Shown in pieces: positions 54,280 through 61,757 of a stretch of DNA of 61,757 bases. Position 1 is the first letter of the stretch, and each line of letters begins with the position of its first letter. The notes under the pieces were generated by a model that saw only the letters and a program-made list of their open reading frames with translations, searched no databases and was not told where the DNA came from. Source of the stretch: a virus; the IMG/VR virus record IMGVR_UViG_3300030098_005510, positions 1 through 61,757 of that record; one strand, 5' to 3'. The position numbers and the translations under genes are program-made.

Positions 54280-57200
54280 CGGAAACACGAATCCGAAAAC
54301 ACATTTAGATATACAAAGTTATCAGGCAGATGGTATTACCATTGGTGCGGATAATGATGCTAATAGAACACGAACAAATTCAACAGTAAAGAGTGGTGGT
54401 ATAACTGGTGTTCATTATACTAATGCAGAGGAGAACATCAGAATAATTGGATATGATTCTACTTCTGATGCAAATAAAGTTTATATTGGTGGTGCCAATG
54501 GTGATTGGAACGCGGCAACTCAGATAGATTTTTATACTGCTGCAAATTTTAATACTGTTACTGGTACTTTAAGATTTAGACTTGACTCTAACTCCAGAAT
54601 CTCACTAAGTAATAATGATAGCGGAGGTACTGGTGGTTCAGATTCCACAAGTGCAAATACACTTTTGGGTTTTTTGGCTGGCGATGACTTAGCATCTGGA
54701 GGTGTGAATAATTCTTTCGTTGGACACGCAGCTGGACATAAAAATACAACTGGTGATAGTAATTCTGGTTTTGGAAGATATGCTGGGTTTGGAAACTTGA
54801 CTGGTGACAATAATACATTTGTTGGAAGTCAAGCTGGGCTATCAGACAATGGGAGTAGTCATAGTAATAATACCGGAGTCGGATTTGAGGCTCTAAAAGT
54901 GCTTACTACTGGTGGAAGTAACACTGCTGTGGGAGTGACTGCTGGCGATTCAATTACGAGTGCTAATTTCAACGTTGCAGTTGGCTTAGACGCATTAGGT
55001 CAAACCACAACGGGCGGTGCAAATGTTGCGGTGGGATATCAAGCTATGGAAGGGGATGCTGATGGTGACGGAGCAGACAATGTTGCCATAGGACATAAAG
55101 CTATGTTAGCAAATGTAAGTCCAAGTAAGAATGTTGCTATTGGTGATTCTGCAATGAGAGCAATGAATGGAACTGCTAATGGAATTGCACAATGTGTAGC
55201 AATAGGTGCAAATGCCTTTTTTGGTGATGCCGACAATACAACTACTAATACAGATGGCACGACTGCGATTGGATATAATTCATTATTCTCATTAACTACT
55301 GGACAACAAAATACAGCAATCGGCTCATTCAATTCTGATGCTCTAACCACAGGTGGGTTCAACACATCAGTTGGAAGGTCTACGCTTGGTGCTTTAACGG
55401 CTGGAAGTCATAATGTAGCATTGGGAAGAGCGACACTAACAACTGCGGCTGATGATGAATCAGATAACATTGCTATTGGTAATAGTGCATTAGGAGCGGC
55501 TAAACAAGACGGAACAGCAAGTAGTACCAACAGAGAAGTAAAACAAAATATAGCGATTGGAACTGATGCTCTAATTGGAGGCACTTTAACAGGTGCAAGA
55601 CATCTTGAAGGTAATGTTGCTATTGGGTATCAAGCATTGGATGCTACTGGAGCAAACGAACAAATAGGTACAGTTGCTATCGGAACAATGGCATTATCGA
55701 CATTGACGGATGGCCAATTTAACGTTGCTATAGGTTACGAATCTCAAAAATTTCAATCAGACGGAACAGGTAATACCACATTAGGATACCAATCTTTTAG
55801 AAATGCAGATAATGGTGAATCATTCAATGTTGTGATTGGACACGAAGCCGGAGAGTTTCAAAATCACGCAGCTTCCGATGGTAATGTTTGGATAGGAGGT
55901 GAGGCTTGTGTTGGTGGAACTGGTAATAGAGATTATAGTGTTGCAATAGGTTATCGAGCTTGGTCAAATGCTGGTACTCAAAATAATATTGGTGGTTCTG
56001 AGAATATATTTATCGGTGCTTATTCGGGTAACGGAACTTGGGCAACTGCCGCGAGTGACCAAAACACTGCAGTTGGATATCAAACAATGGCTGGAAATAT
56101 GAATGGGGCAGCTTATAATAGTGCGTTCGGGTTTGAGTCACTAAACGATTTGACTACAGGTGACTATAATACTGCTATAGGCTATAAATCTGCCGATGCT
56201 TTGACCACAGGCACTCAAAATACCGCATTGGGTTCTTTTTCCTTTAGTAACTCTACGGAAGCTGCCAGAGTAGTCGCAATTGGATATGCCGCGAGTAATG
56301 CCTCTCTCCTAGCCAATGGTGAGGGAAGTGTTGCAATAGGTTATGCCGCACTTAATAATCATCAACAGAATGTTAATACTGCCGTTGGATATCAATCAGG
56401 TAAAAATTGCTCGACAGGTGGAAATAACACTGCTCTTGGTTATAATACATTAGGTGGGAATAACTCTGCTGGGATAACTGGTACTAACAACACAACTATA
56501 GGACACCAGGCAGGCAGAGATATGGAAGGAGCAGTTGAAGGAAATGTCCTTGTAGGAAAAAACGCCGGTTTAAATATGACCACTGCGGCAAACAATACCC
56601 TTGTCGGAACAAATGCGGGCGATGCACTTATTGATGAAACCCATAATGTTGCAGTCGGAACAGATGCTCTTGGTGGTTCAAGTTTAGTAGACCAAACAGT
56701 TGTCATAGGTTCTCAAGCTGGTATGGGAGCAATGGAGGCTACTGCTGACGGAACAGTCATCGTGGGATATGGAGCCGGAGCATCAGTCACTTCAGGTGAG
56801 GGTAATACCCTGATTGGTTTTGGTGCGGGCACGGATATAACTACGGGTGGTGCCAATACTATTATTGGATATCAAGCCCTTATAAATGCACAAACAAATG
56901 TTGGTAACTCTACTGTTATTGGATATAAAGCTGGACAAAAACTTGGTGATAATGGACTAAGTGACCATTCAGAACATAATATTATCATTGGTTCAGGAAC
57001 AATGGATGGTGGTCACGATACATTAGCTAACAATACAGCAAATTTAAATATTGCTATCGGTAATAATGCGTTAGGTGGCAATACTGGCACATCTACTTCC
57101 CTAACAGCGGCTAGTAATACAGTCATTGGACATGATGCCATGAAAGTGGTGTCAAGTGGGGTGGATAATGTTGTAGTCGGCAAGGATGCAGGCGACTCAA

Positions 57201-58453
57201 TAACGACTGGACAGTTCAATACAATTATAGGTAAAGGTGCGGATGTATCAGCTGCCAGTGGGGAAAATCAAATAGTGATAGGTAGGGCAGTAATAGGAAC
57301 AGGTAATAACGAAACTGTAATTGGTGGTTCATCTCAAACTAAAGTTACATTTGGTGGTGACACCGCAATAACTAGTTCAGCTGGTTCTAGCATGTCAAGT
57401 GGAACAATTATTGCAAACGATTTTCAAGTTAAAACTTCAATATCTGGTTTTGGTGATTCTGATACAAAAATTGAATTGGGTTCTGATACGATTGACTTTA
57501 CTGCCGGCAATGTAAAAATGTTGTCACTCAAAGAAGGTTCAAGTGATTCTGTTGTAATAAATGATGATTCTAATGATGTAAATTTTAGAGTAGAATCTGA
57601 CGGCGAAAGCTCAATGTTGAAAGTAGATGGGGGAACGAATAGAGTTGGTATAGCACAAGGAACACCAGAAGGACTTTTACATGTGGGATTTACAGGCGCT
57701 GCCTTTGGACCATCTACACCAACAGCAGCCTTATATGTTGAAACACCTGATTATGCCCAACCAGCATTGTATACCAAAACACCAACTTCTGATGCAGGTA
57801 CAACTAAAGTTGCAAATAAAATGGAATTTGGAGATACTGCTGTTAATAGTGGTTCAGTTATTTTGGATCTTGATTTTTCAGGTGATAGTTCCCTTAACTC
57901 AAATCATAATTTTATAAGATTTCAAAGTGGTGCTGGTATAGTTGGAAGTATAAATGATGATGTGGCTTATAGTACATTTACAGGCACTCACATTTCACAA
58001 AGACCAAGTGGTTCATCCTATGATGATTGGAGAACAGGTATGATAGTAAAGTCTACTGGTAATATTATTGCTACTGGTAGTTCAATATCACTTGCTTGGC
58101 CAGAAGTTGAATTAACAACAACACAAAAAGACAAAGCTGTGATGGGTGTATTTTCAATGACAACTCAAGATGACTTTGAGTATGCCCACTTAGATAGAAC
58201 ACTTCCAAGAATACATTACAATGCTCTCGGTGAAGGAATGATTAGAGTTACGGATACTGGTGGAAACATAGAGACTGGTGATTACATATGTTCATCTACT
58301 AGAATAGGACATGGTGAAAAACAAGATGACGATTTAATGCATAACTATACAGTAGCAAAAGCCACTCAACCTTACAATTTCACATCAGCCAGTAATGATG
58401 CTGATTTAGGATATAAATCAGTATTGATTGCTTGTACTTATCATTGTGGATAA
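51752..58453 (+). CDS. Giant modular tail fibre protein 2 with YadA-like repeats (2233 aa)
   Basis: The N-terminal part (IISSSADYSLFHGTSKLAI, then AENYIVSSSVTFMTTSFSDG) matches internal segments of the first fibre. It contains one linker copy (residue about 468) and several NVGIGT modules. Residues about 960-1870 are a long run of hexad/YadA-head-type repeats such as NNTFVGSQAG, NTAVGVTAGDSI and NVAIGHKAM, which form a beta-roll stalk. The C-terminal about 100 residues contain IRVTDTGGNIETGDYICSST, like the end of the first fibre. This is probably a second, alternative or distal fibre. AGGAAAATGTA precedes the ATG. Confidence 0.82.
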   Translation: MGKIHIENGIISSSADYSLFHGTSKLAIIEPGAFRVQGDLIAENYIVSSSVTFMTTSFSDGSTRFGNSDADTHHFQGIISSSVGGSTNNNSVIRATGGGARLLLDSVHNETTTGVQFLEGAFGTEASINYNHATDTMEFKGSGTNTTLVSIDTSGDIELATNDAKIKADSTNTLNIQAHQLKILGSGGEERFQLQSEGNDNPGVFMIKQSEVQTTIQLNSAGDSFLNGGNVGIGTSNPAGNLEIVGGNGTVSGTPESDGNEFVIRNNDRAGMSILAGEGTGDTSNVVFGSTSDMNGASLNYEFNAKLFRMQSQHPSSELSLASANNVEAVRIDTSQRVGIGVSSPAQRLHVSQSSGTAALIDGDGNGNNPILHVRDRADTFVALFEGNRAGDTGAAVMIRHNPASPASSNRTRLNFQMPDNGGTATTYAQFASFIDSNTNTSEEGHLKINTMTGGSVTEHLHIGNNKISGSAASTGSFGSVHTGGQVGVQTTAPKKGLTVKATGNDDGIALLASNGQYVALIHQQDSDAGMLRLHDDSSTTKIAFNADNGGNSFFNNDNGKVGIGTDNPQKDLHIHQNNSNALHEALTIRTNSSGEGLALGVNADNSSYVVNSDSGNALHLGGSSSTINNTGHLTVDGGGNIGIGTGSPTQKLDIRGGNLIISASGGSGVIFKGTGDGSNKNALYFKNASNTEKFRIIHDPSANGTDDLQFKANANSVPVMTMLQNGNVGIGTSSPDSLLHLETGGKATLRMTNSTTSTTDETEIGTIEFEGKDSSTNRSGVMAKITSRYSDTGTAGGSTIDGGGNEGGNIGFFTSIATSVGGSQTLAEKMRIENNGNIGIGTGNTNPKTHLDIQSYQADGITIGADNDANRTRTNSTVKSGGITGVHYTNAEENIRIIGYDSTSDANKVYIGGANGDWNAATQIDFYTAANFNTVTGTLRFRLDSNSRISLSNNDSGGTGGSDSTSANTLLGFLAGDDLASGGVNNSFVGHAAGHKNTTGDSNSGFGRYAGFGNLTGDNNTFVGSQAGLSDNGSSHSNNTGVGFEALKVLTTGGSNTAVGVTAGDSITSANFNVAVGLDALGQTTTGGANVAVGYQAMEGDADGDGADNVAIGHKAMLANVSPSKNVAIGDSAMRAMNGTANGIAQCVAIGANAFFGDADNTTTNTDGTTAIGYNSLFSLTTGQQNTAIGSFNSDALTTGGFNTSVGRSTLGALTAGSHNVALGRATLTTAADDESDNIAIGNSALGAAKQDGTASSTNREVKQNIAIGTDALIGGTLTGARHLEGNVAIGYQALDATGANEQIGTVAIGTMALSTLTDGQFNVAIGYESQKFQSDGTGNTTLGYQSFRNADNGESFNVVIGHEAGEFQNHAASDGNVWIGGEACVGGTGNRDYSVAIGYRAWSNAGTQNNIGGSENIFIGAYSGNGTWATAASDQNTAVGYQTMAGNMNGAAYNSAFGFESLNDLTTGDYNTAIGYKSADALTTGTQNTALGSFSFSNSTEAARVVAIGYAASNASLLANGEGSVAIGYAALNNHQQNVNTAVGYQSGKNCSTGGNNTALGYNTLGGNNSAGITGTNNTTIGHQAGRDMEGAVEGNVLVGKNAGLNMTTAANNTLVGTNAGDALIDETHNVAVGTDALGGSSLVDQTVVIGSQAGMGAMEATADGTVIVGYGAGASVTSGEGNTLIGFGAGTDITTGGANTIIGYQALINAQTNVGNSTVIGYKAGQKLGDNGLSDHSEHNIIIGSGTMDGGHDTLANNTANLNIAIGNNALGGNTGTSTSLTAASNTVIGHDAMKVVSSGVDNVVVGKDAGDSITTGQFNTIIGKGADVSAASGENQIVIGRAVIGTGNNETVIGGSSQTKVTFGGDTAITSSAGSSMSSGTIIANDFQVKTSISGFGDSDTKIELGSDTIDFTAGNVKMLSLKEGSSDSVVINDDSNDVNFRVESDGESSMLKVDGGTNRVGIAQGTPEGLLHVGFTGAAFGPSTPTAALYVETPDYAQPALYTKTPTSDAGTTKVANKMEFGDTAVNSGSVILDLDFSGDSSLNSNHNFIRFQSGAGIVGSINDDVAYSTFTGTHISQRPSGSSYDDWRTGMIVKSTGNIIATGSSISLAWPEVELTTTQKDKAVMGVFSMTTQDDFEYAHLDRTLPRIHYNALGEGMIRVTDTGGNIETGDYICSSTRIGHGEKQDDDLMHNYTVAKATQPYNFTSASNDADLGYKSVLIACTYHCG

Positions 58454-58465
58454 CAAAATTTCTTT

Positions 58466-58478
58466 ATATTTATATATG
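58466..58478 (+). promoter_or_regulatory. Late-promoter-like motif
   Basis: ATATTTATATATG 18 bases before ATG 58497, with AGGATAAG between, so a normal short leader is possible. It starts a group of small structural genes and the third fibre. Confidence 0.5.
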
Positions 58479-58496
58479 AATAATTAGGATAAGTTT

Positions 58497-58823
58497 ATGC
58501 CGATTACATGGGCTGAAGCGGATATATCACCGTCACAACTTTCAAAAAATAGTGAACTTGCTACATTTACTTGGTCTGAGTTTAGTACAGCATATGAAGC
58601 TTATCTAAAAAGAGGTAAATATAGAAGAAAAGACTACAACGAATTCTATAATCAAAACCTTGATAAGAAAAAGAAAATGGTAAGTCTTATTCTAAAGGTA
58701 AAGGGTGAGACGATAAAAGATGATGCTATTATACCAATGGATATGGACATTAGTTTAACAGACATTGATATGGTAATTAATGAAGTATTATTAAAACCAA
58801 AGGTGAAAATATATGTCGATTAA
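58497..58823 (+). CDS. Hypothetical structural-group protein (108 aa)
   Basis: Small soluble protein with an aromatic N-terminal segment (SELATFTWSEFSTAYEAYLK), a basic helix (RGKYRRKDYNEFYNQNLDKK) and a C-terminal acidic/hydrophobic part. It overlaps the next gene by 11 bases. Late promoter and neighbours point to a virion or fibre-assembly protein. Family not recognised. Confidence 0.55.
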   Translation: MPITWAEADISPSQLSKNSELATFTWSEFSTAYEAYLKRGKYRRKDYNEFYNQNLDKKKKMVSLILKVKGETIKDDAIIPMDMDISLTDIDMVINEVLLKPKVKIYVD

Positions 58824-59331
58824 ATTATATACAGATAAGACAGAGTTGTTTGAATGTAATGTTGCTCTTGAAGGAGCTTCAATCAAAGAATCAAAACTAA
58901 GAGCTATTTTAAAATTTGACGATAAAAATTTAATGGTCGAGGGTGAAATCAAATCAAATGGAAAAGGACAAATATTATTACCTAAGTTAAAAAACATTTC
59001 TGAGGATGGAGAAGTCGGTAAAATGGAATTAGAAGTTATAGCCGAAGATGCTTATTTTCAACCATACGAGGAAACTTTTAAAGTCGTTACAAGTAAAAAG
59101 GCAACTGTTGAGGTTATGAGTAAAGAAGTTTCTAAACCAAAAATAGTAGTTGAAAAAATTACACCTGAAATGGAAATGACAAAAATGTTAAGAGAAAATG
59201 GGATTACCAAAAAGATGTTGGTAAAAAACAAGTCTCGTTTCACTCCTGTTCTACATAATTATTATAAGGAAGCAAATATAAAAGAAGGTTTTAATGTCTT
59301 TTTATCAAAGGTTTTAAAAAGGTTAGATTAA
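58813..59331 (+). CDS. Hypothetical structural-group protein (172 aa)
   Basis: Beta-rich first half (KLYTDKTELFECNVALEGAS, KSNGKGQILLPKLKNI) like a small beta sandwich, a basic linker, then a helical C-terminus (MEMTKMLRENGITKKMLVKN; KEGFNVFLSKVLKRL). No enzyme motif. ATG 58813 is preceded by AAAGGTG and overlaps the previous gene. Position between two fibre genes suggests a fibre-attachment or assembly role; this is inference. Confidence 0.55.
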   Translation: MSIKLYTDKTELFECNVALEGASIKESKLRAILKFDDKNLMVEGEIKSNGKGQILLPKLKNISEDGEVGKMELEVIAEDAYFQPYEETFKVVTSKKATVEVMSKEVSKPKIVVEKITPEMEMTKMLRENGITKKMLVKNKSRFTPVLHNYYKEANIKEGFNVFLSKVLKRLD

Positions 59332-59332
59332 A

Positions 59333-59689
59333 ATGGCCAACAGACCAGATCTTAATTTAACTGGCGATAGTATATCATCAACTTTTCAACATCTACTACA
59401 GGTTCGTGAAGATGATAAAACTCTTTACGATGCTACTGGTGACGCCCTAACTGATTTTAGAGTTACTGGTAGTTTTACATCAACAGAAACTATAACAACA
59501 AAAAATGTCAACTCCCAATTTTTGACTATTGAAAAAAATAGAACATTGACGGAAGATAAAACTTTTGATTCCACCGATAATGTCTCGTTAATGTTAGGTG
59601 ATAATTTAACTGTTGGGGATGGTGTAAGTTTAACAATAGAAAATGATGCACAATTTATAGTTGTGCCTTCATCATTTTTTATAAAATGA
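59333..59689 (+). CDS. Short fibre-like structural protein (118 aa)
   Basis: The first part (DLNLTGDSISSTFQHLLQVR, then DDKTLYDATGDALTDFRVTG) resembles N-terminal attachment segments of tail-fibre proteins, and the C-terminal half is a beta-type repeat (VSLMLGDNLTVGDGVSLTIE). It is cut short compared with full fibres. It lies 1 base after the preceding stop and 13 before the third fibre. It may be an adaptor between baseplate and fibre. Confidence 0.55.
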   Translation: MANRPDLNLTGDSISSTFQHLLQVREDDKTLYDATGDALTDFRVTGSFTSTETITTKNVNSQFLTIEKNRTLTEDKTFDSTDNVSLMLGDNLTVGDGVSLTIENDAQFIVVPSSFFIK

Positions 59690-59702
59690 TAAGGAAGATT
59701 AA

Positions 59703-61757
59703 GTGTCACAATTAAATGTAAATACTATATCACCACAATCAGGCAGTTCAATAAGTCTTGACAGTTCAATAACTGTTTCGGGTAATATTACAGCAACAAG
59801 TCAAACAGGCTCTATAGGGAGAATAGAAGGTGACACTATAAACCTATCAGGTGATTTAACTGCAAAAAGATATATTGTATCATCCTCTGTAACAGAGTTA
59901 AGTGTAATTACTAATAGTGGTTCTACTGCTTTTGGAGACTCATTAGACGATACACATATTTACACAGGTAGTTTACAATTAACTGGTAGTATAACTGCTA
60001 CAAGTTTTAGTGGTGATGGAAGTGGATTATCAAATGTATTTGAGGGAACTGTACCAAGTGCTTCTATATCAACTAGACTTACAAATACAGAGGTCACTGC
60101 TAGTAGTTTCTTAGATGGAACTGCTACATTAATAAGTGGTTCAGTAACATCAACTGGTTCGTTTGGTATAGGGTATTTGAACCAAATAGGAATATTACAA
60201 ACAAATCCATCTACAATGGACTCAGCTGCTGATGATTTAGTTATTGGAAATGGGGATAGTGGAGTAGATAGAGGAATCACTATATTCACAAGTGCTGGTA
60301 ATAGTAAAGGCTCTATTCATTTTGGTGACGCTACAAGTGGTAGTGGTAGAAAACGAGGAAGAATAGTTTATGACCATGATGGTGATGCCTTAACATTTGC
60401 AGCTGCTAATACTGATGTATTGGAAGTGACTAATGGTGGATTAGAAGTATCAACAGGTAACATAAGTGGTTCAGTAACCTCAACTGGTTCGTTTGGAAAA
60501 CTATTAGGTGATGGTAGTAGTTTAACAGGTATAACCTCTTTTGCTGGTTCAGCTGGAACTGAAACATCTTTTAGTGGTTCAGCAGCTTCAACTGGTTCGT
60601 TTGGTAGTTTAAAATTGAATAATGAATTTGGTGATGTAAATATACGTTCCTCTGGTGGTTCAATGAATATAGTTATAGGTAGTAGTACAACTGGAGAAGC
60701 ATTAAATAGTGGTGCCGTTGACAATGTATTAATTGGACAAGGTATTTCAGCACCAGCAGGTGCTTCAAATAATACGTTCATAGGATCTGGAGCTGGTGCA
60801 GCTAACGCTGCTTCCAATAATAATGTTGCCATTGGATATAGTGCTATGGCAAGTGGAAATTCTAATGCAAGAACTGTTGCAATTGGTTTTCGAGCTTTAA
60901 ATGGTAATGGTAATTCCAATAACAATGTCGCTGTTGGTTCTCAGGCAGGAGAGGCTACTACTGATGGTGAAGAAAATGTCTTTATCGGACAAGATTCAGG
61001 CGATACTAATACCACAGGAGATAAGAATGTAACTTTAGGTAACGCAGCTGATGTAAGCACTGCCAATGCACAGAATCAAATTGCTATTGGACACAATGTA
61101 ACATCTACTGGTGATAATCAAACTGTAATTGGTAATTCAGATCAAACTCATGTTGTATTTGGTGGAGATGCCTTAATAAGTGGTTCAGCAACCTCAACTG
61201 GTTCGTTTGGAACAGTTATAGCTGATAGTAATAAAATTATCCAAAGTACAGATGCAAATACATTCATTCTATTAACTGGAGCCGGTTATCCAAACGATGA
61301 TTTTAAAGTCGTTTCAAGAAATAACACTCTACTGCATGTAAATAATAATACTGGCGGTGTGATGATGGGTGGGGGTGCCAACGCTACGGGTGATTCGGTA
61401 GCTATTGGATATACAGCAGCTGCTGGAACTAATGCAGTTGCTATAGGTAGAGGTATTAGTGCGGCTGCAAGTGAAATTAGAATAGGTGAAAGCGGTGCAA
61501 CTGATGCTTACTTAGGACAAGGTAATGCTAATTTACATATAAATGCTATTACTGCTAGTGGTGACATAAGTGGTTCAGCAACATCAACTGGTTCGTTTGG
61601 ACACATAATGAAAGGTGGAGTTAATTTTGATACAGCAGTTTCTTCATCGGCTGCGGCTGCTGGATTTGGTAGTGGTGGTGGAAGTGGTGGTGGTGGTGGT
61701 TCATCACCAAATGCCACAGATGGTTCACAATCTGTAATAAGTGGTTCATCAACCTCA
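59703..61757 (+). CDS. Third giant tail fibre, 3' end outside the window (at least 685 aa)
   Basis: GTG 59703 with AAGGAAG 5-11 bases upstream opens a frame that has no stop before the window ends. The N-terminus reads MSQLNVNTISPQSGSSISLD, then AKRYIVSSSVTELSVITNSG and FGDSLDDTHIYTGSLQ. The equivalent segment (SSVT..., GDS.DDTHQFTGSL) occurs in the other two fibres. Six linker copies are visible, the last cut by the window end, plus YadA-type repeats (NTFIGSGAGAANAASNNNVA and others, about residues 350-480) and a Gly-rich stretch near the end. It is paralogous to the two fibres upstream. Confidence 0.8.
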   Translation, partial: MSQLNVNTISPQSGSSISLDSSITVSGNITATSQTGSIGRIEGDTINLSGDLTAKRYIVSSSVTELSVITNSGSTAFGDSLDDTHIYTGSLQLTGSITATSFSGDGSGLSNVFEGTVPSASISTRLTNTEVTASSFLDGTATLISGSVTSTGSFGIGYLNQIGILQTNPSTMDSAADDLVIGNGDSGVDRGITIFTSAGNSKGSIHFGDATSGSGRKRGRIVYDHDGDALTFAAANTDVLEVTNGGLEVSTGNISGSVTSTGSFGKLLGDGSSLTGITSFAGSAGTETSFSGSAASTGSFGSLKLNNEFGDVNIRSSGGSMNIVIGSSTTGEALNSGAVDNVLIGQGISAPAGASNNTFIGSGAGAANAASNNNVAIGYSAMASGNSNARTVAIGFRALNGNGNSNNNVAVGSQAGEATTDGEENVFIGQDSGDTNTTGDKNVTLGNAADVSTANAQNQIAIGHNVTSTGDNQTVIGNSDQTHVVFGGDALISGSATSTGSFGTVIADSNKIIQSTDANTFILLTGAGYPNDDFKVVSRNNTLLHVNNNTGGVMMGGGANATGDSVAIGYTAAAGTNAVAIGRGISAAASEIRIGESGATDAYLGQGNANLHINAITASGDISGSATSTGSFGHIMKGGVNFDTAVSSSAAAAGFGSGGGSGGGGGSSPNATDGSQSVISGSSTS

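Larger units (their letters stand above)
42501..61757 (+). repeat. Dispersed DNA-level linker repeat (19 copies)
   Basis: A repeat of about 32 bp encoding SGSSTSTGSFG starts at 42501, 42855, 43491, 43827, 44181, 44652, 45429, 45684, 46185, 46518, 47142, 50835, 53156, 60135, 60465, 60573, 61179, 61569 and 61740 (cut by the window end). Most copies are identical or differ by a few bases, mainly within the middle Ser/Thr codons. They occur in all three giant fibre genes and lie between modules. Conservation of synonymous positions across up to 19 kb implies recent copying or gene conversion. Confidence 0.9.

Noticed and set aside
39798-58453. Long minus-strand open frames within the fibre genes
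   Set aside because: They are shadows of Ser/Thr/Gly-rich coding sequence on the plus strand, give Pro/Ser/Leu-rich products, and lack ribosome sites and conserved motifs.
42501-61757. Regular repeats that might be a CRISPR array
   Set aside because: The repeats are in frame within fibre genes, the spacing is irregular (about 100 bases to several kb), and intervening sequence encodes protein modules.
39798-61757. Diversity-generating retroelement acting on the fibre genes
   Set aside because: No reverse transcriptase gene and no adenine-biased template/variable repeat pair is visible in the window; the linker differences are few and not adenine-specific.

Overview
This window is a contiguous piece of a large, AT-rich, T4-like myovirus genome (contractile tail), probably from seawater. 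The phage assignment rests on a late sigma factor of the T4 gp55 type, T4-type late promoters (TATAAATA-like), gp25- and gp6-like baseplate wedge proteins, a gp47/gp46-type Mre11-Rad50 protein, a phage primase, a RuvC-type resolvase and giant modular tail fibres. All recognisable genes but one are on the plus strand and overlap or nearly touch. The exported proteins have short signal peptides ending in FSQ or YSQ and one has a lipobox. This suggests a Gram-negative host, possibly of the Bacteroidota/Marinimicrobia (FCB) group, but that is inference from peptide style only.

Layout. 1-4205: small early-type genes, a membrane-anchored lytic transglycosylase, a three-helix membrane protein with a Popeye-like cyclic-nucleotide-binding domain, and the late sigma factor. 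4233-21956: baseplate and tail-tip block (gp5-like hub candidate, gp25, gp6, DNRLRE-like, LamG-like and PKD/InlB-like proteins, and a 1536-residue protein with a tail-protein-I-like region). 22012-24598: a late-promoter-driven group of accessory tail proteins. 24631-30841: twelve consecutive genes predicted to act in the host envelope. They comprise two small membrane proteins, an outer-membrane beta-barrel candidate, a 16-residue Cys-rich peptide, a membrane protein with a GspE/MshE N-terminal-like domain, a redox-dead thioredoxin-fold protein, a lipoprotein, four type IV pilin-like proteins and a secreted coiled protein. 30880-34954: proteins that nearly all begin with the same ten-residue leader ending in [L/I/F]-x-E, matching in length and form the T4 capsid-targeting sequence. 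They are probably packaged internal head proteins (basic proteins, a P-loop kinase of zeta-toxin type, a zinc metallopeptidase and unknowns). 34954-39569: DNA metabolism (RuvC-like, primase, fused Mre11-Rad50). 39566-39727: the one minus-strand gene, a 53-residue ribbon-helix-helix protein. 39798-61757: three giant related fibre genes (3984 aa, 2233 aa, and one cut by the window end) with three small structural genes between the second and third.

Most notable: (1) a phage-borne cluster of four pseudopilins inside a larger envelope module; (2) the shared, predicted cleavable capsid-targeting leader on at least five unrelated proteins, which would mark an injected effector set; (3) short peptides and a minus-strand regulator that length-limited gene calling misses; (4) repeats in the fibre genes that are conserved at the DNA level, 19 copies of a linker and nine exact copies of a GC-rich 11-mer, which could serve module shuffling; (5) an in-frame TGA followed by a hairpin.

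No computation was run. Domain names come from reading the translated sequence, and distant calls (gp5-like hub, MshEN-like, YfiM/VanZ-like) should be treated as proposals.
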